Below are positions 34,235 through 43,095 of a DNA stretch of 64,000 bases, one piece after another. The notes under the pieces were generated by a model. That model ran no database searches, was not told the DNA's origin, and saw nothing but the letters and a program-made list of their open reading frames with translations. The stretch comes from Thalassococcus arenae (GTDB taxonomy: Bacteria > Pseudomonadota > Alphaproteobacteria > Rhodobacterales > Rhodobacteraceae): NCBI RefSeq assembly GCF_019104745.1, contig NZ_JAHRWL010000002.1:570076-634075 (forward strand), written 5' to 3'. The position numbers were made by a program, and so were the translations under genes. Position 1 is the stretch's first letter; each line of letters starts with the position of its first letter.

Positions 34235-34951
34235 TCATGGGGTGTTCGCCGACCCCTTGGGGTTTGATACGGCCGCGTGCCGCCGTCCGTCAACGTCAAA
34301 CCCGGAATCCCCCATGATGCGGCTGATCTCGCGCAGCATCTTGACCCGGATCGCGCGCGCGTAATCGCGGTGGCCTTGCGCGGTTTCGACAAAGCCATCG
34401 CGGGTAATCAATTGCCGGCGGTAAAAATTCGTGATGGCGATGCCGATATGTTCGATCGCAAGACCGTTCACAGTGATGCCCGCCAGCTGAGCCCTGGTGC
34501 GGGCGCGTCCGACATCGGACCCTGCATTGGGGGTGCCGTCGCCCGATACGTCGATCACCTTGCGTGCGCAATCCTGCACGGTTTCGAACTGCGCGATCGC
34601 GGCCAACAGGGCTTCGGCAGGCGCGGTGTCGGACAGCACATAAGCGCGCTCCATCGTCTCGACCCGGTTGGCAAGGGCAGCAGGCTGACTGGGTGCAGCC
34701 ATGCGGATCCAGGGGATGGTCAGTTGCTGGCGGTCGACGCCCGACCACTGCATCACCGCCACCGCCACCCGGTCGCGAACAAGGATCTCGGCGATCTCGC
34801 CATCGCGCAGCGCCGCGGCCAGCCCATCGACCTGAAGCCGGTATTCCGCCGGGTCGACCGAGTTCGACACGTCCATGGCCAGCAGCAGCGCTGTCTGACA
34901 GGCCATGGCGGGGTAGGGCAGAAGAAGGGCAAGAAGCGCGGATCGCAGCAT
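34235..34951 (-). CDS. DUF1194 (von Willebrand A-like) secreted protein
   Basis: A 238-residue exported protein. After a short signal peptide (MLRSALLALLLPYPAMA), it has a VWA-like domain with a MIDAS-type metal site DVSNSVD near residue 27 and a second conserved segment KVIDVSGDGTPNAGSDV near residue 135. DUF1194 proteins are common in Rhodobacterales; their partners and function are not established. The C-terminus is polar. It is separated by 51 bases from the rhodanese-ChrB gene downstream on the same strand and is divergent from the HD gene. Confidence 0.85.
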   Translation of the reverse strand: MLRSALLALLLPYPAMACQTALLLAMDVSNSVDPAEYRLQVDGLAAALRDGEIAEILVRDRVAVAVMQWSGVDRQQLTIPWIRMAAPSQPAALANRVETMERAYVLSDTAPAEALLAAIAQFETVQDCARKVIDVSGDGTPNAGSDVGRARTRAQLAGITVNGLAIEHIGIAITNFYRRQLITRDGFVETAQGHRDYARAIRVKMLREISRIMGDSGFDVDGRRHAAVSNPKGSANTP

Positions 34952-35044
34952 GGTTCGACCCTGATCGGCAGCGCGGCGGCGGTCAAGTTGGCGATGGATT
35001 TTTGGCGCATATAGCGGCAGGATCGCCGCAAAGGAGAGGCGGTC

Positions 35045-35656
35045 ATGGGCAATGGCGAACGCACGGTGGCCTTCACGCAGATGAAGGATGGCACCCGCGA
35101 CGACTACCTATTGCTGGAAGAACTGGAAAAACCCTATCTCGCGCTGACCGCCGACCGGGTTCTGGACGAGTTGAAACGGCAGGCCGAGGCGACGCTGCCG
35201 GGCTACAGGATCACGCGCGCCGGGCACGGGCTGCAGGCCGCGACCCGCGCCGAGGCCCAGGGGGCGGATATCGACTGGATCGTCGGCGCGTTGCTGCACG
35301 ACATCGGCGACGGGCTGGCGCCTCAGAACCACGACCGGTTCTCGGCCGAGGTGATCCGGCCATTCGTGCGGTGGGAGGTGGCGTGGGTTGTCGGACATCA
35401 CGGCATCTTCCAGATGCTGTACTACGCGCATCATTACGGCTGGGATCGCCACGCGCGCGACCGGTTCCGCGACCATCCCTGCTTTCAGGTCTGTGCCGAT
35501 TTCTGCGAACGTTGGGACCAGGCCTCGTTCGACCCGGACTTTCCGACCAAACCCATCGCGCATTTCGAACCGATGGTGCGGGCCGTCTTTGCCCGCAAGG
35601 CCCATGACCCCGAGGTGATCCGCGAAGGCGTTGTGACGGGGTTGCCGGCGCTGTGA
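35045..35656 (+). CDS. HD-domain protein, PhnZ-like
   Basis: A 203-residue HD-fold metalloprotein. The metal-binding motif ALLHDIGDG lies near residue 80, preceded by HGLQAATRAEAQGADIDWIV and followed by the histidines in GHHGIFQMLYYAHHYGWDRH. This pattern fits the HD-domain oxygenases such as PhnZ (aminophosphonate oxidation) better than the nucleotide phosphohydrolases, but the substrate cannot be read off. AAGGAGAGG precedes the ATG by 4 bases. It lies between DUF1194 (divergent) and the tmRNA gene (convergent), so it probably stands alone. Confidence 0.75.
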   Translation: MGNGERTVAFTQMKDGTRDDYLLLEELEKPYLALTADRVLDELKRQAEATLPGYRITRAGHGLQAATRAEAQGADIDWIVGALLHDIGDGLAPQNHDRFSAEVIRPFVRWEVAWVVGHHGIFQMLYYAHHYGWDRHARDRFRDHPCFQVCADFCERWDQASFDPDFPTKPIAHFEPMVRAVFARKAHDPEVIREGVVTGLPAL

Positions 35657-35976
35657 CTGGATAAGGTGCAGGCTTCTGTTGCCAGGTGCCTGCGAACCCC
35701 GCCTTACGCTGCTAGGCGCAAGGGCTTAGTTTTCGGTTTTTCGGACTGCTTACGCAGCCAGAGCAACCGGAGCACGATTGTCGTTGGCAATTATGCTTTA
35801 CGGACCGATAACGGTGGTACCTCACCGGGACAAAGCAACGTCTTTACGCGTTCGTCGATCCTATTTCGGCCCCATGATCCCCCAACGAAGGAATTTGGTG
35901 GAGCCGCCGGGTACCGCCCCCGGGTCCGATCCGTTTATTTCACGCGCGTTTATGTCCATAGTTCCTTGCGGAACAG
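35655..35976 (-). ncRNA. ssrA: two-piece (circularly permuted) tmRNA
   Basis: tmRNA rescues stalled ribosomes and adds a degradation tag. On the minus strand the gene begins with the acceptor piece: a GTTCC-GCAA-GGAAC hairpin (35961-35974), a T-arm-like stem CCGGG/CCCGG, and CGGCTCC-ACCA ending at 35896. A 22-base spacer follows, then the coding piece starting GGGGCCG at 35873, which pairs with CGGCTCC in a seven-base acceptor stem with the alanine-specifying G3-U70 wobble. The tag ANDNRAPVALAA is encoded at 35788-35753, followed by TAA at 35752-35750. The end near 35655 is approximate. An open frame on the other strand is a shadow. Confidence 0.93.
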
Positions 35977-35980
35977 GTTG

Positions 35981-36009
35981 AATATAGGCGCGCGCTGCGC
36001 GTTGTTCAA
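35981..36009 (-). promoter_or_regulatory. ssrA promoter
   Basis: Minus-strand TTGAAC (36009-36004), a 17-base spacer, then TATATT (35986-35981), giving a start near 35976, right before the acceptor-piece hairpin. It overlaps the last codons of the DUF4345-like gene. Confidence 0.85.
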
Positions 36010-36365
36010 CGGTTTGTTAGGACCGGCGCGATCAGGATGGCGGCCGGCACGGCTTCGAACAGGAAGAAGACAAACGCTTTTCTTTTCGGTGGGTTATCGA
36101 TGAAGATTGAGGCAAGCCGGCCCGTTGCCGCGCCGGCATAAGCCACGCCCAGCATGGCATAGGCGCCCGGATCGCCGGTCCACAGGCAGACAATCCCCAT
36201 CGCGACGAACAATCCGCCTGCCGACGCCCGAAGCTCGGACAAACCCATTGTGCTGCGGGTCGTCTCCAGATCCAGCGCGCCCGCCGTGTAGCGTGGCGCG
36301 ACAAGGCCGAAAAGGCCCAGCGCAATGGTCAGCAATGCCAGCGCAGGGAACACAAGATCGTACAT
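36006..36365 (-). CDS. small membrane protein, DUF4345-like
   Basis: A 119-residue protein with four hydrophobic segments (FPALALLTIALGLFGLV, ASAGGLFVAMGIVCLW, AYAMLGVAYAGAATGRLASI and AFVFFLFEAVPAAILIAPVL). The pattern fits DUF4345, a family of four-helix inner-membrane proteins without known function. Its final bases contain the tmRNA promoter, so the two genes run head to tail. Assignment to the family is from overall appearance only. Confidence 0.7.
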   Translation of the reverse strand: MYDLVFPALALLTIALGLFGLVAPRYTAGALDLETTRSTMGLSELRASAGGLFVAMGIVCLWTGDPGAYAMLGVAYAGAATGRLASIFIDNPPKRKAFVFFLFEAVPAAILIAPVLTNR

Positions 36366-36454
36366 GGCCAGTCCTCAGCGTGTATGGGGAATGCTAGCCC
36401 GCATTCGCTGAACAACCAGACCGGACGGCCGCTTTCATCAACATCAGGAAGATA

Positions 36455-36529
36455 TGGCTCCGGCGGTAGGGATCGAACCTACGACCAATTGATTAACAGT
36501 CAACTGCTCTACCGCTGAGCTACGCCGGA
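36455..36529 (-). tRNA. tRNA-Asn (GTT)
   Basis: A complete cloverleaf on the minus strand: acceptor TCCGGCG/CGCCGGA, D-arm TAGCTCAGCGGTAGAGC, anticodon GTT within CTGTTAA, T-loop GGTTCGATCC, discriminator G and encoded CCA. No intron. It sits in the gap between the DUF4345-like gene and the metallo-hydrolase gene. Confidence 0.97.
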
Positions 36530-36609
36530 ACACGGGGGCCGTATAGCAACCTCGATTCCGCGCGTCCAGTGGGTTTGTCACAAAAACTTCGCCGCGCGCG
36601 CGGGTCGGG

Positions 36610-37524
36610 TCAAAGCCTGCGGAACACCGCGTCGGCGCGCAGTGGGCCGTCATGTTGAACGCGTTTTTGTTGCACCAAGTCAACAAGATGCGCAAGGACA
36701 TTGCGTTCGGCCATGGGCAGAAGCGTGGCCGGGATGTCGGTGTAGATTCGGGCTGCAAGCGAAGCGGCATCGGCCGGACCGTCCTGCAGGGCCGCGATGA
36801 TTGCCGCGCCCCGGCCGTCGCGATGCGTGATCAGTTCGGACAACCGCGCGGCCGGGTCGGCGACCGGCGCCCCGTGGCCGGCGTGAAAGGCCCGCCATGT
36901 GCGGTTCTGCAAACGCTTCAGCGACGCCATGAAGGCGGTCAGGTCGCCGTCGGGGGGAGAGACCAGCGAAGTCGCCCAACCCATCACCAGATCGCCCGAG
37001 AACAGGACATCGTTCCAGGAAAAGCACAGATGGTTGCCGAAATGGCCGGGCGTGTGATGCGCGTCGATGACCCATTCGTCGCTGGTGATGCGGTCGCCGT
37101 CGCGGATTTGGTGGTCGGGCGCGAAACCGGCATCCACGCCTTCTCCGCCGCCGATCCGTCCGGTGGCCGCGAGTTCCTGCATGATGGCCGATCGGCCAGA
37201 CTTCGCATCGCCGAAGGCCAGGACCGGTGCACCGGTCGCCCGCGCCAGCGGTCGGGCGAGGGGCGAGTGGTCAAGATGAGCATGGGTTACCAAGATGTGG
37301 CTGATGCGTGCACCGTCCTGCACCGCGTCGAGGATGGCTTTCAGATGGGTATCGTCCTCAGGGCCCGGGTCGATGACGGCGATCTCTCGATCGCCCAGCA
37401 GATAGGTGTTGGTGCCGCGAAACGTCATCGGTGAGGGGTTCGGCGCCACGATCCGGCGAAGACCGGGTTCCAGCTGTTCGGCCGTGCCCGGGACGGGCCG
37501 GAAATCGGGTTGCGGGTCGGTCAT
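36610..37524 (-). CDS. MBL-fold metallo-hydrolase (LACTB2/glyoxalase II-like)
   Basis: A 304-residue metallo-beta-lactamase-fold enzyme. The metal motif THAHLDH is at residues ~82-88, followed by a second histidine in HHTPGHFGNHLC and the bridging Asp in SGDLVMG, then HAGHG. The C-terminal ~75 residues form a winged helix (LSELITHRDGRGAAIIAALQ, DIPATLLPMAERNVLAHLVD) as in LACTB2-like hydrolases and nucleases. The substrate could be a thioester, lactone or RNA and is not predictable. It is divergent from the histidine kinase gene, with 53 bases between. Confidence 0.88.
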   Translation of the reverse strand: MTDPQPDFRPVPGTAEQLEPGLRRIVAPNPSPMTFRGTNTYLLGDREIAVIDPGPEDDTHLKAILDAVQDGARISHILVTHAHLDHSPLARPLARATGAPVLAFGDAKSGRSAIMQELAATGRIGGGEGVDAGFAPDHQIRDGDRITSDEWVIDAHHTPGHFGNHLCFSWNDVLFSGDLVMGWATSLVSPPDGDLTAFMASLKRLQNRTWRAFHAGHGAPVADPAARLSELITHRDGRGAAIIAALQDGPADAASLAARIYTDIPATLLPMAERNVLAHLVDLVQQKRVQHDGPLRADAVFRRL

Positions 37525-37577
37525 CGCGGGGCCTTTTCGAGATGGTGCGCCGAAGGCAGGCGCGATAGCTTTAGCGC

Positions 37578-38876
37578 ATGTCGTTCCAATGGCTCAAACA
37601 CTACATGCCCCGAAGCCTTTACGGTCGGGCGGCGCTGATCCTGATCCTTCCGGTGGTCACGCTGCAGCTGGTGGTTTCGGTCGTGTTCATTCAACGCCAT
37701 TTCGAAGGTGTGACGCAAAAGCTCACCCGCGAATTGTCCCGGTCGATCTCCGTGGCGCTGGACGCGCCCGGTGGCGGCACGACAGAAGCCCTGGCGCAGG
37801 CGCTGGACCTGCGGCTGGCGGCGGTCGAGGACAATGCGCTTCCGGCACAGAACGCGCGCCGCTGGTACGACCTGACCGGCGCGATCGTGATCCGGACCTT
37901 GCGGCAGCAACTGCCTGGTCTCGAACGGGTCTTGATCCCCGATGACAGCGTCGTTGTTGCCTTTGTGCGTCATGACGGTCAGCTGTTTCGCGCCGATATC
38001 CCGCGCGGGCGGATGTCGGCGTCGAACCCGCACCAGTTGCTGGTCAACATGGTCGTGTTCGGGCTGTTGATGACGCTGATCGCCTTTCTCTACCTGCGCA
38101 ACCAGTTGCGCCCGATCACCCGGCTGGCCGAGGCGGCCGAAGCGTTCGGCCGCGGTCGGGCCTTGCCGTATTCTCCGTCCGGTGCGGTCGAGGTGCGGGC
38201 CGCCGGCAACGCGTTCCTGGACATGCGCAACCGGATCGAACGGCAGATCGAACAGCGCACCATGATGCTTTCCGGGGTCAGCCACGACCTGCGCACACCG
38301 CTGACGCGGTTGCGGTTGGGTCTGTCGATGCTGGAGGACAAGGACCGCGAGCCGCTGGAGCGCGATGTCGAGGACATGCAGCGCCTGATCGACGCGTTTC
38401 TCGACTTCGCACGGGGCGACGCCGCGGCGGCCCAACCGGAGCCGGTGGACCCCCTGTCTTTCGTTGCCGAAATCGTCGCCGATGCGGAACGGGCGGGGCA
38501 AACCGTGTCGCTTGTCTCGAGCGAGGGCGAAGGCCGTGTACAACTGCGCCCAGGCCCGCTGCGCCGGGCGGTCGAGAACCTGATTTCCAACGCCGTGCGC
38601 TATGGCACCCGCTGCGAAGTGTCGGTGGCGCTGTCGCCGCGGTCGTTGCGCATCCGGGTCGAGGATGACGGTCCGGGCATTCCGGCGCAGGATCGCGAAA
38701 CCGCTTTGAAACCCTTCGTGCGGCTGGACCCTGCGCGCAATCAGGATCGCGGGTCGGGCGTGGGCCTGGGGCTTGCCATCGCCGCGGATATCGCGCGGGC
38801 CCATGGCGGGGTCCTGCGTTTGGGCGAAAGTGCGTCTCTGGGCGGATTGCGGGCGGATATCGTGATCGCGCGCTAG
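37578..38876 (+). CDS. EnvZ/RstB-type sensor histidine kinase, orphan
   Basis: A 432-residue membrane kinase: helix near residues 14-34, a ~120-residue periplasmic sensor domain with no recognised ligand fold, second helix ~154-174, HAMP, HisKA with the phosphoacceptor in GVSHDLRTPLTRLRLGLSML (His ~residue 236), and HATPase with VENLISNAVRYG, EDDGPGIP and GSGVGLGLAIA. It is most like EnvZ in layout. Its response regulator is not next to it; the neighbours are a divergent hydrolase gene and the convergent hybrid kinase, whose last bases it overlaps by four. Confidence 0.9.
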   Translation: MSFQWLKHYMPRSLYGRAALILILPVVTLQLVVSVVFIQRHFEGVTQKLTRELSRSISVALDAPGGGTTEALAQALDLRLAAVEDNALPAQNARRWYDLTGAIVIRTLRQQLPGLERVLIPDDSVVVAFVRHDGQLFRADIPRGRMSASNPHQLLVNMVVFGLLMTLIAFLYLRNQLRPITRLAEAAEAFGRGRALPYSPSGAVEVRAAGNAFLDMRNRIERQIEQRTMMLSGVSHDLRTPLTRLRLGLSMLEDKDREPLERDVEDMQRLIDAFLDFARGDAAAAQPEPVDPLSFVAEIVADAERAGQTVSLVSSEGEGRVQLRPGPLRRAVENLISNAVRYGTRCEVSVALSPRSLRIRVEDDGPGIPAQDRETALKPFVRLDPARNQDRGSGVGLGLAIAADIARAHGGVLRLGESASLGGLRADIVIAR

Positions 38877-41086
38877 CCGGTGGAAAGTTGCCGTGCAACG
38901 GCGTCCAGGAATTGCCCCAGCCTGTGCCGGTCGATGGGCTTTGCGTGCAGTTCGAGGCCGAGGGCCTTGCAGGCGTTGCGCAATTGCGTCGACCGGTCGG
39001 CCGAAATCATCGCGCAGGGCAGGGGGCCCAGGCGGGCTGCGATGCGGTCGTACAGAACCAGCCCGGTATCGCCGGCGCCCAGCTGGTAATCCAGCAGCAA
39101 CGCGTCCGGAGCGATTTCCAGATCGGCCAGCAGGTCCATCGCGTCGTCGGCGGTTTCCGCTTCGATCACGTTGACATCCCAGCTTTCGAGAAGGATCGAG
39201 ATCGCACGCCGCATGGCCGGGTCGTTTTCCACCAACAGCACGATCAGCCCCGACTGCGCAAGCCCGCTGGGCCGGGCGCGGCGGTTCGCGGCGGCGCTGA
39301 CCGGATCGGCCAGACCGGCAATGGGCAGGCCGACCATGAAACAAGATCCCTTGCCCAGTTCGGACCACAGGCCCAGCGGATGGCCCAGGCGCGCGCAGGC
39401 GCGTTCGACGATCGCCAGGCCCAAACCCAACCCGTCATTGGTGCTGGCGCGCTCGTCCAGGCGGCGAAACTCTTCGAAAATCGCGCTCTGGTGTTCCTCG
39501 GCGATGCCCGGACCGGTATCCCAGACCTCGATCCGTGCCGACCCGCCGTTGCGGCGCACGCCCACCAGCACCCGGCCGCTTTGCGTGTAGCGGATCGCGT
39601 TGGCCAGCAGGTTCTGCACCACGCGGCGCAGATAGGCGGGGTCGCTTTCGACCTTGAGCGAGCTTTCCACCACGTCGAAACGCAATCCCTTGCGCGCTGC
39701 CAGCACCTCCATCTCGTCTCGCAGCGGGCGCAGGATGTCGCGCAGCGCGACGGGGCGGATATCGAACTGGACACCGTCGCCGTCCAGTTTCGAGATGTCG
39801 AGCAGCGCATCGATGATCTGTTCGGCGCTGGTCAGCGCCGATTCCGCCTTGGCCAGAACCGCCGCATCCGACGGGTCGGCACAGCGATCGCCCAGCGAGG
39901 ACACGAACAGCTTGGCGGCTGACAACGGTTGCAGCAGGTCGTGGCTGGCAGCGGCGACAAAACGCGATTTCGATGCGTTGGCGCGCTCGGCCGCGCTCAG
40001 TGCGTCCTCCAGTTCCAGCGTGCGTTCCATCACGCGGGCTTCGAGGATTTCGTTCATCTCGTAGAGCTTGGCCGCCGCCTCGCGTTCGGCGGTCACATCG
40101 GTGCAGGAGATCACGAAACCGCCATCCGGCATCCCGCGCCCGAAGATGTGCAGGATCATCCGATCGCCCTTGCGGACTTCAAAGCTGATCGCGGCGCGCG
40201 GGCCGTCCTGTGCCGCCCATCGGCGAAAACCATCGCGATCTATGCCGCGAGTGAAGGCGACCGCGTCGTCCAGCTGGTCGACAAGGGCGGCGAAGGACGC
40301 GCCGATCTGCATCCGTCGGGCGGGCACAGACAGAAGGCTGCCGATCTTCTGGTTCCAACCCACCAGCCGGGCGCCGTCGTCGAATACGGCAACACCCTGG
40401 TTGAGGTGGTCCAGCGTCGCCCGGATCATCCGCGTCTGCTTGTCCCGCAACCGGTCGCGTTCCTGGCGTTCGATACGGACGAGGTCGGTCACATCGGTCT
40501 GAAGGATCACGGTGCCGCCGTTGGTGGTCCGGTGCTCGGAGACCTGTAGCCAGCGATCGTGCGTCAGGGCGACATTGAAAAGGACATGCTGATCCTTGTG
40601 CCGGCGGTTGCGTTGCTCGGCCCAACTTTCCGGGGTCTGACCCGAGGGCAAAGCCAGATAGCGCGACCGGCTGATCCGGTCGACATAGCCGGAAAACGGC
40701 AGGCCGGGTCGAAGGTCGGTGGCGGTGTCGCGGAAATCCCTGCAAAAGCGCGAATTGCACATCACCAGGATGTCGTCGGGATCGAACAGGGCAAAGCCTT
40801 CGGATACGGTCTCGATGGCATCGGCGAGGTTGCGGCGCGCCGCTTCGGCGGCTTGGTTGGCGCGCGACAGCTGCGCGTTGGAATCGTGCAGCAGATCAAG
40901 CGTGCGTTCCAGTTCGAGCGTGCGTTCGCGCACCCGTTTCTCAAGCAGCGCCGCCCGTTCGAACTGCGCATAGGCCTGGCCCGATTGGGTGGCGCCGAAT
41001 TCGACCCGGTCCATCAACGCGCTGGCGATCTTGATCAGCTTCTCGTTCTGACGCTCGAGGCTGTCCAAGGGGTTGACCAACGACAT
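38873..41086 (-). CDS. hybrid sensor histidine kinase, NahK/ErcS-like
   Basis: A 737-residue cytoplasmic kinase without membrane helices. Domain order: N-terminal coiled coil (~45-85), PAS domains at ~90-200 and ~215-335, a second coiled coil (~340-365), HisKA with the phosphoacceptor in AAASHDLLQPLSAAKLFVSS (~380), HATPase (QNLLANAIRYTQSG to LGLGLAIVER), and a C-terminal receiver with phosphoacceptor Asp in ALLLDYQLG (~667). The SHDLLQPL box is the hallmark of the NahK/ErcS branch. It lies three bases after the FIST gene, so the two proteins probably act together. In Pseudomonas the FIST protein NosP, an NO sensor, inhibits NahK. Confidence 0.9.
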   Translation of the reverse strand: MSLVNPLDSLERQNEKLIKIASALMDRVEFGATQSGQAYAQFERAALLEKRVRERTLELERTLDLLHDSNAQLSRANQAAEAARRNLADAIETVSEGFALFDPDDILVMCNSRFCRDFRDTATDLRPGLPFSGYVDRISRSRYLALPSGQTPESWAEQRNRRHKDQHVLFNVALTHDRWLQVSEHRTTNGGTVILQTDVTDLVRIERQERDRLRDKQTRMIRATLDHLNQGVAVFDDGARLVGWNQKIGSLLSVPARRMQIGASFAALVDQLDDAVAFTRGIDRDGFRRWAAQDGPRAAISFEVRKGDRMILHIFGRGMPDGGFVISCTDVTAEREAAAKLYEMNEILEARVMERTLELEDALSAAERANASKSRFVAAASHDLLQPLSAAKLFVSSLGDRCADPSDAAVLAKAESALTSAEQIIDALLDISKLDGDGVQFDIRPVALRDILRPLRDEMEVLAARKGLRFDVVESSLKVESDPAYLRRVVQNLLANAIRYTQSGRVLVGVRRNGGSARIEVWDTGPGIAEEHQSAIFEEFRRLDERASTNDGLGLGLAIVERACARLGHPLGLWSELGKGSCFMVGLPIAGLADPVSAAANRRARPSGLAQSGLIVLLVENDPAMRRAISILLESWDVNVIEAETADDAMDLLADLEIAPDALLLDYQLGAGDTGLVLYDRIAARLGPLPCAMISADRSTQLRNACKALGLELHAKPIDRHRLGQFLDAVARQLSTG

Positions 41087-41089
41087 GGC

Positions 41090-42271
41090 TCAGCCCGGTG
41101 CCGTCTGAAGCGGGGGATAGATCGCCACGCCGGTCAGGGTCTGGTTGACGTGCAAGGCGCCGATCTGTTCGCCATAGGTGGAAAAGCCGATCACGTTGTG
41201 TCGGACCAGGATGTCCGACACCGCACGGGATTTCTGCGTCTGTTCCGCCTCGATCCGGCGCAGCAGGCAATCGCACCCCAGGATCTGTTCCGGCTGCTCG
41301 GCTGCCGCCAGCGCCGTCAGGCCGCGGTCGAGATCGGTGACCATGTCGTCATGGGTGGCCAGCGTCAGCACCATGCCCTCGTTGATGGCCGAAAAGAAAT
41401 ACAACTCGTTGTTCGGGCCGACCATCCGGATCGACCGCACATGATGGGAATCGCCCAGCCGAACCACCACCGGATGCGCGGCGAAGGTGAAGGGATCGAG
41501 TTGTTCGGGATCCTTGCCCAGCAGGCGGGCATATTCCAGTGCCGCGGGTTCTGCGTTGATCTCGTGCACGATGCGGTTGTCGGGATCGGCCGCGGTCACC
41601 ACCATGCGTGTTTCCGTCGGACGCAGGTGATCGAGCGAAAAGACCCTGACCGGACAGCGAGACCGGATCAGCGCCAGCGACGCGGCGTTCTGCCGGATCC
41701 GACCGTTATGCGCCAACCACGTGGCGCTGAAATCCGCCCCGTCACCGGCCGAACCGCCGAACAGCGGCATCGGGCCCAGCCCCGACGCAAGGATCTCGGT
41801 CAGGTTTTCCTCGCGCTGGCTGAGACCGTCGACCATCAGGAACCCGAACTCGAACGGCATGTCGGCGGCCCGCTGCGTCAATGCCATCCGCTTGCGGATC
41901 AGCATGTCCATCAGCACCGGCGCATCGAGCGCGCCCAGATTGTCGATCGGCACCGTGGACACGGCATAAAGATCGGCCGGAAAGGCCACCGCGATGATCA
42001 AGCCGTCGGCATATCCGCCGCGGCCCAATTCGCCCGCTGTGGTGCAGGCCAGCACGTCGGCATCGCCGAATCCGCCCGCCGTCGCCTGGACCAGTGCCCG
42101 GAAATCGGTGCGCGGCGAAGCGAACAGGCACACAAGCGCGAACGGCCCCGCGCCAAGCTGGGCCTTGATCTCGCGCAGGGGGTCGACGGCCGTGCACGCC
42201 ACTTCGGCGATGCACAGAGCCTTGGTTCGGCTGGTCTCCTCCCGCGCGGAGCTTGTCTGCGCTCCGTCCAA
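41090..42271 (-). CDS. FIST-domain sensor protein, NosP-like
   Basis: A 393-residue soluble protein with an N-terminal FIST domain (residues ~35-220: LVCLFASPRTDFRALVQATA, ADVLACTTAGELGRGGYADG) and a C-terminal FIST_C domain (residues ~240-380, FTFAAHPVVVRLGDSHHVRS, with FGFLMVDGLSQRE between). FIST proteins are signal-input modules; the NosP subgroup binds heme and senses NO and is encoded beside NahK-type hybrid kinases. This matches the order here. Whether it binds heme is unproven; I could not pick out a certain axial ligand. The start is TTG at 42271 after GGAAGGGAAG. It is transcribed after the LuxR-type regulator gene, with 43 bases between. Confidence 0.85.
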   Translation of the reverse strand: MDGAQTSSAREETSRTKALCIAEVACTAVDPLREIKAQLGAGPFALVCLFASPRTDFRALVQATAGGFGDADVLACTTAGELGRGGYADGLIIAVAFPADLYAVSTVPIDNLGALDAPVLMDMLIRKRMALTQRAADMPFEFGFLMVDGLSQREENLTEILASGLGPMPLFGGSAGDGADFSATWLAHNGRIRQNAASLALIRSRCPVRVFSLDHLRPTETRMVVTAADPDNRIVHEINAEPAALEYARLLGKDPEQLDPFTFAAHPVVVRLGDSHHVRSIRMVGPNNELYFFSAINEGMVLTLATHDDMVTDLDRGLTALAAAEQPEQILGCDCLLRRIEAEQTQKSRAVSDILVRHNVIGFSTYGEQIGALHVNQTLTGVAIYPPLQTAPG

Positions 42272-42314
42272 GTGTTGGCTTCCCTTCCGGTTGGCTGCGT
42301 CAACGATAGGAGCG

Positions 42315-43007
42315 TCACGTATCGATTGGCAAGACCCGGCTGAAGCGCGCCTCCTGCGCGATCAGAACCGCCTGGGTGCGGCTGTGCACGCCCAGCTTGC
42401 GCATGATGGCGGTGACATGCGCCTTGACCGTGGTTTCGGCGATCGACAGGTCATAGGCGATCTGCTTGTTCAGCTTGCCCTCGCAGATCAGGTGCAGGAT
42501 GCGCGCCTGCTGGTTGGTCAGCGATGCCAGGCGGGCCAATGCGTCGTCGGGATCGTCATCCGACCCCGCGGTCGGGTCGATATAGCCGTCCGGTACGAAT
42601 GCCTGGCCCTTGCCCACGGCTTCGAAGGCGCGGCGGAAGACCGAGCGTTGCGAATGTTTCGGCACGAACCCGTCCGCACCGGCCTTGAGCGCGTGGGAAA
42701 TCATCCGGTTGTCGGCCATCGACGAAGCGATGATGATTGCGGCTTTGGGGGCGGCATTGCGCAACCGCACCAGACCGTCCAGCCCGTTCACATCGGGCAG
42801 GTTGAGATCGAGCACGATCAGATCGACGCCCTTCGGCGTGCCGACGATGTCCAATGCCTGTTCCAAGGTTCCCGCGGTCCTGATCGCGTCGAAATCGGCC
42901 AGCGATTGCAGTGTCAGCGACAGCGCGTCGCAAAACAGGGGATGGTCATCCACGACCAGCGCGGTGCCGGGCGAGGATTCATGGAAATTGCGCTGGATCT
43001 CGGTCAT
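42315..43007 (-). CDS. LuxR/NarL-type response regulator (likely partner of the hybrid kinase)
   Basis: A 230-residue response regulator: receiver with DD pair (LVVDDHPLFCDAL), phosphoacceptor Asp in LIVLDLNLPDVNGLDG (~residue 64), and a C-terminal helix-turn-helix (LTNQQARILHLICEGKLNKQ, then LSIAETTVKAHVTAIMRKLG). First gene of the operon regulator - FIST - hybrid kinase. The hybrid kinase's SHDLLQPL branch is known to work with regulators of this kind (for example ErdR). The genes it controls are not apparent, though the nap operon is 8 kb away. Confidence 0.92.
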   Translation of the reverse strand: MTEIQRNFHESSPGTALVVDDHPLFCDALSLTLQSLADFDAIRTAGTLEQALDIVGTPKGVDLIVLDLNLPDVNGLDGLVRLRNAAPKAAIIIASSMADNRMISHALKAGADGFVPKHSQRSVFRRAFEAVGKGQAFVPDGYIDPTAGSDDDPDDALARLASLTNQQARILHLICEGKLNKQIAYDLSIAETTVKAHVTAIMRKLGVHSRTQAVLIAQEARFSRVLPIDT

Positions 43008-43095
43008 TCCGGAAGCGTTCCTGAGTTTCCGCCAGCTTAGACCGGGACAGGTCTGCGGTCTCTAACCCAATGGTCCTATAGCGACCGTGACCGGG

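Noticed and set aside
35666-36103. Plus-strand open frame of 145 residues
   Set aside because: It lies over the tmRNA and shows no protein-like pattern; the tmRNA explains the sequence better.
36444-36770. Minus-strand frame of 108 residues through the tRNA region
   Set aside because: It overlaps the complete tRNA-Asn cloverleaf and the end of the metallo-hydrolase.
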